The notes under the pieces: model-generated
The model's database searches: none
What the model saw: only the letters and a program-made list of their open reading frames with translations
What the model was told of the DNA's origin: nothing
Assembly (NCBI GenBank): GCA_964654015.1
Contig: CAZZHQ010000101.1
Location: 1 to 8,859 of the forward strand
Origin: JAUUZT01 sp964654015
GTDB lineage: Bacteria; Chloroflexota; Dehalococcoidia; GIF9; AB-539-J10
Direction: 5' to 3'
Length of the DNA stretch: 8,859 nt
Made by a program: the position numbers and the translations under genes
In this document: positions 1 through 5,339 of the stretch, piece after piece
How positions within the stretch are numbered: the stretch's first letter is position 1
Layout of the letters: the number at the start of each line of letters is the position of its first letter

Positions 1-127
1 TCATTTACTGTGAGAATATCTTGCTGAAAGTGGTCATTTGCTATGAGAATCTACACATTGTCTGTTGAAAACACTAAAGTCATAGTTAAGTAATTGTAAA
101 TCGTCAGCGTAAATGGGCCACTTCTGG
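1..127. repeat. IS21-like terminal repeat motifs (element remnant)
   Basis: Two direct copies of a motif of the form TCATTTRCTRTGAGAATMTM lie at 1-20 and 34-53, 33 bp apart with 17 of 20 positions equal. A degenerate third copy in the opposite orientation lies at 96-127; its reverse complement reads AGTGGCCCATTTACGCTGAC followed by GATTTAC. From memory of the family, repeated GTGGTCATTT...TGAGAAT motifs near the tips are typical of IS21-family (istA/istB) elements. No transposase is visible, so this is either the end of an element lying left of the window, abutting a second decayed end, or a remnant. Nothing else is recognised from 128 to 268. Confidence 0.45.
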
Positions 128-268
128 GATAAAAGATAATGGACGCTTAGGACTTGCACCTGCTCCCCAGAGAAAGTAAAGTATCATCATCCGAAGACCG
201 ATGCTCTTTAAGTTAAACAATTGTGACAACTGGTGGGTAACATTCGCTTAGATTGTTCAATATGAAAT

Positions 269-307
269 AAAAGGGAGCTATAGTTGATATTACTATAGCT
301 CCCTTTT
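269..307 (-). terminator. Strong, probably bidirectional intrinsic terminator
   Basis: A perfect 16-bp inverted repeat has arms at 269-284 (AAAAGGGAGCTATAGT) and 292-307, with a 7-nt loop. It sits 8 bp beyond the stop of the leftward recombinase gene at 316. A T-tract ends the stem on both strands, so it can stop transcription from either side. It is the only clear terminator seen on the minus strand between the 3714-3742 promoter and here, so it may close a three-gene transcript. Confidence 0.9.
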
Positions 308-315
308 GACTGTAG

Positions 316-1293
316 TTATCCCCGTAGATTTAATCGGTCTAATGGTGAAAACCTCTGGTGCTGTATGGCTATATGGCTTGATGCCAGATTTACATAGTGC
401 CTCACCATTTCTAGTGTGGAGTGCCCCAGTATCTGCTGAAGACTAAATACGTCACCACCATTAATCAAAAACCTCGTTGCAAACGTATGCCTACACAGAT
501 GTGCATGAAGCCTGCAAACTCCTGACCTTTTTGCCAACCTTGTAAACATTAGCTTCATGCTATTTTCGGTCAATGGTTGGCTACTAATAGATAGGAATAC
601 ATTATTAGTAACAGGATTAGTCGGTTTAGGCCTGAAACGGAACAAGTAGCGCTGTAGCGCCCTTTGAGCATTATTACCAAGAGGCACAATACGCTCCTTT
701 TTGCCTTTACCCATCACCTTAAGGTAGCCTTCATCCATATGAACATCATCCATCTTCAAATTAACAAGTTCGCCTATCCTTAGCCCAGTGTCAAGCAGAA
801 TCATAAATAGGGTCTGGTTCCTGGCATCAGAGGGCGATATACTGAAAGTGTTTAGTATGGCGCCTATTTCTTCATCTGACAGCGTAGAAACGACTTTTCT
901 GGCGACCTTTGGTGGCTTTAATTCTTTAGCAGCGTTGTTTTGAACCAGTCCTTCTACTACTAACCAGTTAAAGAAAGCTCGTAGGGTTCTAACATGGCCA
1001 TGAATAGTTGCCGATGACAATAACTCTGTTTTTGCTGGGGTGTAGGGGTGGCCGTTGTATCTAGTTCTCTTCATAAGATAGAGAACATACTCCCGGAGTA
1101 GCTTTGTATCAATATTGTCTAGTGAATCAGGAAGATGCCTGTTTTTCAGGTAGTTACGAAAACTCTTTAAGTTTGCTGAATACCAACTAATTGTTTTTGG
1201 GCTTTTACCTTCGGCCCTGTTACAAACCTCGTAGTATTCTATGAGTTCAGATAACTTATGTGCCTTTTCTGGGGTATTTACATGAGTTGTCAT
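316..1293 (-). CDS. XerC/XerD-like tyrosine recombinase
   Basis: This 325-aa site-specific recombinase cuts and rejoins DNA through a 3'-phosphotyrosine intermediate. An N-terminal SAM-like core-binding domain spans about residues 13-115 (it contains SPKTISWYSANLKSF and a later AFFNWLV). The catalytic domain spans about 135-310. The full catalytic set is visible: R172 in DTGLRIGEL, lysine at about 196-199 in GKGKKER, H265 and R268 in HLCRHTFATRF, H291 in LGHS and nucleophile Y300 in VRHYVNL. Length fits the Xer/phage integrase class without an arm-binding domain. The ATG at 1293 has GGAGG 12 nt upstream, which is rather far. It lies downstream of the 420-aa integrase gene on the same strand with no terminator between, and is followed by the 269-307 terminator. 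Whether it is the host dimer-resolution enzyme or an element integrase cannot be told; the context favours an element. Confidence 0.93.
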   Translation of the reverse strand: MTTHVNTPEKAHKLSELIEYYEVCNRAEGKSPKTISWYSANLKSFRNYLKNRHLPDSLDNIDTKLLREYVLYLMKRTRYNGHPYTPAKTELLSSATIHGHVRTLRAFFNWLVVEGLVQNNAAKELKPPKVARKVVSTLSDEEIGAILNTFSISPSDARNQTLFMILLDTGLRIGELVNLKMDDVHMDEGYLKVMGKGKKERIVPLGNNAQRALQRYLFRFRPKPTNPVTNNVFLSISSQPLTENSMKLMFTRLAKRSGVCRLHAHLCRHTFATRFLINGGDVFSLQQILGHSTLEMVRHYVNLASSHIAIQHQRFSPLDRLNLRG

Positions 1294-1348
1294 GCTGGAT
1301 CTTAGCCTCCATTATTATATTTTGTCGGTTTAGACCCAGCGCTTGAAA

Positions 1349-1402
1349 AATCAGGGTGTTAAATCGAATCAGGGTGTCAAGGCGAATCAGGGTGTCGAAA
1401 AT
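1349..1402. repeat. Three 18-bp tandem repeats sharing the attachment-core motif
   Basis: Three units begin at 1349, 1367 and 1385, exactly 18 bp apart, each starting AATCAGGGTGT. The middle unit is AATCAGGGTGTCAAGGCG. The same 11-mer occurs once more at 1450-1460 inside the tRNA-Lys-like attachment block. A related 14-mer, AGGGTGTCAAGACG, lies at 1553-1566 inside the 420-aa integrase gene. Phased binding sites for one of the recombinases, or slippage products of the attachment core, are both possible. Confidence 0.85.
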
Positions 1403-1409
1403 ACCGTTT

Positions 1410-1420
1410 TCACCTCCTTT
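1410..1420 (-). promoter_or_regulatory. Orphan perfect Shine-Dalgarno site
   Basis: Read leftward, the sequence is AAAGGAGGTGA, an 11-base match to the anti-SD end of 16S rRNA. It sits just after the stop of the leftward integrase gene (1426-1428). No ATG, GTG or TTG follows at normal spacing; a GTG overlapping the SD would encode only 8 residues. It may belonged to a gene whose start was displaced by recombination at the attachment site or by the 18-bp repeats. Confidence 0.55.
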
Positions 1421-1425
1421 CGTGC

Positions 1426-2688
1426 CTAAACTAACACTCCATGACTTTTAATCAGGGTGTCACAGGTTCGAGACCTGTACGGCCTACGCTCAACCTCTTC
1501 CCCTTCTGCCGACATTTTGCCGACATTTGTACTTTCCTGTGTCTTAGGAAGTAGGGTGTCAAGACGTTCTGCTGCTGCCTTCTGCATACCGGGCACTGTG
1601 TGAGAGTAGATATCCAACGTCGTGGCAATACTACTATGTCCCAATCTTTCCTGAACTACCCGGGGGTGTGTCCCTGCTTTCAATAGCATAGTAGCATGAA
1701 TATGGCGCAAGTCATGCAGCCGTAGATGAGGTAGACCAGCTCGCGCAGCCACTTTGCTGAAAGCGTGGGTAACAGTATTTGGATTAAGTGGGCTACCGTC
1801 CGCATGGCTAAATACGAAATCGTCCTCATCTAAGTTTTGCCCGAACATAATTTGTTGGACTTCCTGATCCACTCTATGCTGGCGCAATAGGAGCACAAGC
1901 GATGGCGGTAAATCCACAGGGCGTCGGCTACTTGAAGTCTTGGGTTCTTTTATAATGATACTACCGTCATCGAGTCTATGGAGGCTGTGAGATACATAGA
2001 TACAGGCCAAATCTAGGTCTAAATCCCTCCACTTTAATGCCAGCAACTCGCTCCTTCGCAAACCAGTAAGCAGAAGCATATGGTAGTACAAATAGTAGCT
2101 ACTCTGCCGTATTGCCTCCAGTAGTTGCGAAAGATCATCTGGACCTAAAGAAGGGACGTCATGTCTTGCCGGTCGTGGTGGGTTCACACCCTTACATGGA
2201 TTCACTGTTATCAAGCCCATTCTTATGGCATCATCCAAAGCCTTGCTCATAATGCGATAGTGATACTGCACAGTACGATGGCTCAGGCCCCCAGTACTAC
2301 GTTTACGTCCTCCTGATAGTGCTTCAGCGATATAACTCTGAATATGGTGAGGTCGCAGTTCATTTAGCCGTATCCCTCCCAGGCTAGGGATAACATAGTG
2401 ACACAGCTCATGCTGGTAGCTCTCGCTAGTCTTTGGCGATAGATTGCTCGCTGCATAGCCATCGAGCCACTTAAGCAGCCAGATAGCCACAGTTAGTTTC
2501 CTCGACTGTTTAATGTAGGTGCCTTGATCAATGTTGATTAGTAATTCAGCCAGCCGGTGTTGTGCGTCCTTTTTGACTCCCTTAACAGTTTCAAAGTGGC
2601 GTAGGCGCTTTGCTGTTGCCGAGTCTCTACCAGTATCGATAGTTATTTCCCACTTCCCTTTAGACCGTTGCCTAATATGTCCTTTCAT
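1426..2688 (-). CDS. int: Phage-type tyrosine integrase with arm-binding domain
   Basis: The ATG at 2688 (MKGHIRQRSKGKW) is chosen because AAGGAG lies 6 nt upstream; an in-frame ATG at 2754 would add 22 residues without such a site. The product is 420 aa. An N-terminal AP2-like arm-binding region covers about residues 1-65 (RQRSKGKWEITIDTGRD). A core-binding domain follows at about 68-170 (NLSPKTSESYQHEL), then the catalytic domain at about 180-375. Catalytic residues by the 420-aa count are R211 (LTGLRRSEL), K250 (EPKTSSSRR), H325 and R328 (HDLRHIHAT), H351 (LGHSS) and Y361 (LDIYSH). The last ~20 residues (RPYRSRTCDTLIKSHG) are encoded by the antisense of the tRNA-Lys-like block, so the C-terminus spans the attachment core. 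The 313-aa HTH gene lies 46 bp upstream on the same strand, probably in one transcript. This is most likely the integrase of the element. Confidence 0.95.
   Translation of the reverse strand: MKGHIRQRSKGKWEITIDTGRDSATAKRLRHFETVKGVKKDAQHRLAELLINIDQGTYIKQSRKLTVAIWLLKWLDGYAASNLSPKTSESYQHELCHYVIPSLGGIRLNELRPHHIQSYIAEALSGGRKRSTGGLSHRTVQYHYRIMSKALDDAIRMGLITVNPCKGVNPPRPARHDVPSLGPDDLSQLLEAIRQSSYYLYYHMLLLTGLRRSELLALKWRDLDLDLACIYVSHSLHRLDDGSIIIKEPKTSSSRRPVDLPPSLVLLLRQHRVDQEVQQIMFGQNLDEDDFVFSHADGSPLNPNTVTHAFSKVAARAGLPHLRLHDLRHIHATMLLKAGTHPRVVQERLGHSSIATTLDIYSHTVPGMQKAAAERLDTLLPKTQESTNVGKMSAEGEEVERRPYRSRTCDTLIKSHGVLV
1440..1486 (+). other. Attachment-site core: 3' half of a tRNA-Lys(UUU) gene
   Basis: The plus strand folds as the 3' part of a tRNA. 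It has a 7-nt anticodon loop CTTTTAA (1445-1451, anticodon TTT) with a mostly paired stem (one A-G mismatch), a 5-nt variable loop GTGTC, a perfect T arm ACAGG-TTCGAGA-CCTGT (1462-1478), then acceptor strand ACGGCCT and discriminator A (1479-1486). No CCA is encoded. No D arm or 5' acceptor strand (AGGCCGT) precedes it, so this is not an intact tRNA. The block overlaps the 3' end of a phage-type integrase gene, the usual place for an att core in elements that integrate into the 3' end of tRNA genes. Use as att is inferred; no second copy was seen in the window. Confidence 0.8.
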
Positions 2689-2734
2689 TGCAATCTCCTT
2701 TCCATAGTTATTTGGAATATGACTCCCACTAGGA

Positions 2735-3676
2735 TTATGCAGGACAGAGACCACATCTGGTGTGGAGTAGGATAGGGTAAAGAACCAGTCGGTTCAACAT
2801 TTCTGCTAATTCATCCATTGCTTGCCTCATCTTGTGAACTTCATCACATAACTTGTTAACCAGTTTTAGCGTATCTTCTTTCAGTAAGGTTTCAAGTGCA
2901 GCGTTGCACAGAGCTATTACCTTCTCAATCAGTTCCCTTTCGATATTTACTGTTCTATCAATCAACTCGTAGCTAACCTTCACCCCAGGAGACTTTGGGT
3001 CAAATTTATTCTCGACAACGCTTTTCCATATCGCATGAACAATCGCTCGTGTAATTTGTTGTATGGCATCTTCTTTTTGGCTTCGCTTCTCAATATTTTG
3101 TATAATGTCGGTCTCTTCGTTGATAATATTCGTTACCCCCCTCCGTCCTTTTATCTTCAGATTATTGAAAAGCTCCCGGCAGCTATCCCAAGCCTCCTTC
3201 CATTCATCCAAGGCCTGCCAACGGAGCTTATCACCTGTGTGGCTTTTTAGAGATTCGAAAATCATTACATTCAGACGTTCGTTTGACCGTATCTGTCGAA
3301 CCCTGTCGTCTTGGGATAGTGCATAGGGTTCGGTTTCTTCGAGAATACTCGTCTCCCATAGATCGGAAATATTCTGATCTGCACTCCGAACCTCATCAGG
3401 CCCAACAGGTAGCGAAAGATGGTTGCTTAGTACTTCTGCCAATCTGATGAGGTCGCGCAGATGTTCATGGAAGGCTTCTGCAGCAATGCGGAACCGGACT
3501 TTTTCTTGCCCCTTCATTTTCTGGTCCCTCTCCCATTCATCATAAGCACGCTTCGCAATCCGCCTTTCAACTTTGGTTTCCCGTTCTATTTCTGTCCAGG
3601 TAGCATCGAACTGTCTTAATTCAACAATTTTTTTAAGTTCGATCGGAGAAATTTCTTTCTTTTTCATATTTGACAT
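2735..3676 (-). CDS. Unrecognised helical protein with N-terminal HTH; possible regulator
   Basis: I do not recognise this 313-aa protein. The ATG at 3676 (MSNMKKKEIS) lies 31 nt after the predicted transcription start. AAGGGG sits 1 nt before it and 10 nt before a second ATG at 3667, so 3667 is an alternative start. The frame stays open to 3844, but that extension would cross the promoter. Residues 10-45 (with ELRQFDATWTEIERETKVE) look like a helix-turn-helix. The rest is charged and mostly helical, with coiled-coil character near 250-298 (EDTLKLVNKLCDEVHKMRQA). A lone CGLC pair sits at the C-terminus. It is first in the leftward block, ahead of the integrase, and transcribed divergently from the excisionase-like gene. 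By analogy with phage switches it could be a repressor or recombination accessory factor, but this is inference from position. Confidence 0.8.
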   Translation of the reverse strand: MSNMKKKEISPIELKKIVELRQFDATWTEIERETKVERRIAKRAYDEWERDQKMKGQEKVRFRIAAEAFHEHLRDLIRLAEVLSNHLSLPVGPDEVRSADQNISDLWETSILEETEPYALSQDDRVRQIRSNERLNVMIFESLKSHTGDKLRWQALDEWKEAWDSCRELFNNLKIKGRRGVTNIINEETDIIQNIEKRSQKEDAIQQITRAIVHAIWKSVVENKFDPKSPGVKVSYELIDRTVNIERELIEKVIALCNAALETLLKEDTLKLVNKLCDEVHKMRQAMDELAEMLNRLVLYPILLHTRCGLCPA

Positions 3677-3713
3677 TCCCCTTCTTACTATTAGCTTATT
3701 TCTAGACACATAT

Positions 3714-3742
3714 AGTATATACCATCCGTCAATCATTGTCAA
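3714..3742 (-). promoter_or_regulatory. Sigma-70 promoter for the leftward block
   Basis: On the minus strand, TTGACA (3742-3737), a 17-bp spacer and TATACT (3719-3714) form a near-consensus promoter. The expected transcript start is near 3707, giving a leader of about 31 nt to the ATG at 3676. The -35 box extends to TTGACAAT, the exact inverted copy of the -35 region of the rightward promoter. The 39 bp between the two -35 boxes are a natural place for a shared operator. Confidence 0.85.
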
Positions 3743-3781
3743 AATATATATGTAGTATCCGACATTTAAGGCTAACAGCAC

Positions 3782-3810
3782 TTGACAATTGTATATAATT
3801 AGAATATCAT
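3782..3810 (+). promoter_or_regulatory. Sigma-70 promoter for the rightward block
   Basis: TTGACA (3782-3787), a 17-bp spacer and TATCAT (3805-3810) give a strong promoter with start near 3817. An overlapping TATAAT lies at 3794-3799 but lacks a -35 at proper distance. An ATG at 3819 is almost leaderless and would encode a 16-residue peptide ending at 3869, overlapping the ATG at 3859. GAAGGGGAATG occurs both here (3811-3821) and at the start of the divergent gene. Confidence 0.85.
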
Positions 3811-3858
3811 GAAGGGGAATGGAAGTCAATAGCAACCATGGCAAAAAGAGGGGGAGGA

Positions 3859-4059
3859 ATGGAAGATAAACGGCTGACGCTAAGTGTTCAGGAAACTGCG
3901 GGGTTATTGGGTATTGGGCGAAACCTTTGCTACGACCGGGTCAAGACGGGGGAAATCCCAAGTCTGAAAATTGGTCGTAGATTATTGGTGCCTAAGGCGG
4001 CGTTAGAAAAGCTACTCGCCGAGCCCAAGCTCTTTAATCTCACATTGGAATCGAAATAG
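3859..4059 (+). CDS. Excisionase-family HTH DNA-binding protein
   Basis: The product is a 66-aa protein of the excisionase/HTH_17 type. The core reads LSVQETAGLLGIGRNLCYDR, then VKTGEIPSLKIGRRLLVPKA, then LEKLL. This is the MerR-like winged helix used by many Xis proteins to bind and bend att DNA and favour excision. The ATG at 3859 has AGAGG (3847-3851) 7 nt upstream; an in-frame ATG at 3838 would add seven residues but has only a weak GGAAG 12 nt away. It is the first gene behind the 3782-3810 promoter and diverges from the HTH/integrase block, a common arrangement for xis versus int. It could also be a plain transcription regulator; family membership is firm, the excision role is inferred. 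Confidence 0.85.
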   Translation: MEDKRLTLSVQETAGLLGIGRNLCYDRVKTGEIPSLKIGRRLLVPKAALEKLLAEPKLFNLTLESK

Positions 4060-4080
4060 CTGGAATATTCACGGTAGGAA

Positions 4081-4218
4081 ATGGAGAATGTGGTAATGGG
4101 ACAAATAGAACTTATCGCACTTCTGACATTTACATCGCTGCTTGGTTGCTATCTAAAGGCCAAGAAACGTGGTGCTTTCATAACTGACATGTTATGGAAA
4201 GGTCAACCAGATGTTTGA
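4081..4218 (+). CDS. Small single-pass membrane protein (45 aa)
   Basis: A short ORF opens with MENVVMGQIE at 4081 and ends with GQPDV at 4216-4218. One hydrophobic segment (IELIALLTFTSLLGCYL, about residues 9-25) is followed by basic KAKKR, as in an N-out/C-in transmembrane helix. TAGGAA just precedes the ATG with short spacing. A second ATG at 4096 has GGAG 9 nt upstream and would give 40 aa. The stop overlaps the next gene by 8 bp (its ATG is at 4211), which suggests translational coupling. No family is recognised. A membrane anchor or partner for the recombinase block is possible. The hydrophobic-basic pattern and overlap support reality; length alone makes it uncertain. Confidence 0.55.
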   Translation: MENVVMGQIELIALLTFTSLLGCYLKAKKRGAFITDMLWKGQPDV

Positions 4219-4888
4219 GGTAACTTCAATAGAAGATTTAGAAGAACAGGCTGAGCTGGTGGAGAGACTCATTGCTGCCGGCAAGAACCCCAGGGATATG
4301 GCATTTGCCGCACTTCTAGCAAGGACTGGGGTGCGTGTTTCTGAAGCAATCCAGATTAAGGTGAGTGATATTGACTTTCGGCAAGGGATGCTGATGATTG
4401 TGCACCTTAAAGAGAGGTTGAAACTTAAATGTCCGCATTGCGGTGAGAGTTTGGGTAAAAGGCATCTGTTCTGCCCGAGTTGTGGAAACAAGGTAGATAA
4501 AGCTATACGTGAAAAGATCGAGCAACGACGACAGCGGATGATACCTGTTGACCATAATACCTTACGGCTGTTAGATAAATACCTCCAATGGAGGCGTAAG
4601 TTTCCTTATCATCTTGGCCCATTGGTGTTTCCATTTAGTCGTCAAAGAGGGTGGCAAATAATTGAGAAGCTCGGCCGACGTGTAGGTATAAAGGGGCTCC
4701 ACCCTCATAATTTCAGGCGATTGCTTGCCACAACATGGGTTAACAAAGGATTGGATGTCAAAAAACTTCAGTTGCTACTTGGGCATGCTAATTTCTCCAC
4801 CACAATGGAATATGTGGACTCTAGCTTTGCGCAATTGAGGTCCGAATACGAGAAGCTTTGGGAAACGGAAGGAAGTGAAACAACATAG
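4211..4888 (+). CDS. Tyrosine recombinase catalytic domain with inserted zinc ribbon
   Basis: This 225-aa protein consists almost wholly of the catalytic domain; the usual N-terminal core-binding domain is absent. Visible catalytic residues are R42 (ARTGVRVSEAI), probable lysine K67 (IVHLKER), H166 and R169 (HNFRRLLATTW), H192 (LLGHAN) and nucleophile Y201 (TMEYVD). Between the beta strands that flank the catalytic lysine sits a zinc ribbon with two CxxC knuckles: C74/C77 (CPHCGES) and C88/C91 (CPSCGNK). The strand after it reads QRRQRMIPVD. The ATG has AAAGG 8 nt upstream and overlaps the small membrane-protein gene. The 148-aa gene starts inside its 3' end. Strand-exchange chemistry looks intact. 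Without its own core-binding domain it may depend on the zinc ribbon or on the neighbouring winged-helix and 516-aa proteins for DNA recognition, which is inference. Confidence 0.9.
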   Translation: MFEVTSIEDLEEQAELVERLIAAGKNPRDMAFAALLARTGVRVSEAIQIKVSDIDFRQGMLMIVHLKERLKLKCPHCGESLGKRHLFCPSCGNKVDKAIREKIEQRRQRMIPVDHNTLRLLDKYLQWRRKFPYHLGPLVFPFSRQRGWQIIEKLGRRVGIKGLHPHNFRRLLATTWVNKGLDVKKLQLLLGHANFSTTMEYVDSSFAQLRSEYEKLWETEGSETT

Positions 4889-5321
4889 GCCAATGACTAA
4901 GAAGATGAGTGGAAAGTCCAGCAAGAAAAAGCAGCAGAGGAATCCACCAACAATAACGGTTGGATGGGGAAGAGGCGCATCAGAGTATCGCCCTGGGTTG
5001 TTTACAAAACAGTATTTTGTCGAACACGGGGAAGCCTGTTGTGCCGACGTCTACTACGCTCTAAGCCAAGAGATAGAGCGGTTAAATAATGAACGCATTG
5101 AGATTGGCGAAAAACCTCTCCGGAGACCCAACTACTCGTCCTTTGCTCGATACTTCCACTGGTTTCTTTTACTTGATTTAATCGAGCGGGTCAATAGACA
5201 GGAACCGTCTGTATACGATTTCCTGAAGGCAAGGCAATTCTACTGTCTGACGACTAAGGGTAAGGCTGAGGATGATGGTTGGGAAGACCCGGTGCGAACA
5301 GCGCATCCAGAATTTGCTTAA
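4875..5321 (+). CDS. Small winged-helix-like protein, family not recognised
   Basis: The GTG at 4875 follows GGAAGGAA and overlaps the recombinase stop at 4888, giving 148 aa. An ATG at 4893 would give 142 aa with a poorer site. After a basic, Lys/Ser-rich tail (residues 1-22), residues 42-105 look helical (FTKQYFVEHGEACCADVYYA; ARYFHWFLLLDLIERV). The end, FYCLTTKGKAEDDGW, resembles the wing and last helix of winged-helix proteins that end in Y-x-LT-x-KG. Overlap with the recombinase gene and 18 bp to the next gene indicate one translation unit. A DNA-binding partner for the recombinase fits the context, but no homologue is named. Confidence 0.8.
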   Translation: MKQHRPMTKKMSGKSSKKKQQRNPPTITVGWGRGASEYRPGLFTKQYFVEHGEACCADVYYALSQEIERLNNERIEIGEKPLRRPNYSSFARYFHWFLLLDLIERVNRQEPSVYDFLKARQFYCLTTKGKAEDDGWEDPVRTAHPEFA

Positions 5322-5339
5322 ATATCAGGGAGTTAATCT

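Noticed and set aside
1440..1486. Functional tRNA-Lys gene
   Set aside because: No D arm or 5' acceptor strand is present upstream, so only the 3' half exists.
3035..3755. Plus-strand ORFs at 3035-3250, 3063-3326 and 3573-3755
   Set aside because: They lie antisense inside the 313-aa HTH gene or its leader, are short, and have Ser/Phe/Leu-rich shadow composition without ribosome sites.
4192..4555. Minus-strand ORFs opposite the zinc-ribbon recombinase
   Set aside because: Antisense shadows of a gene whose catalytic motifs are clear.
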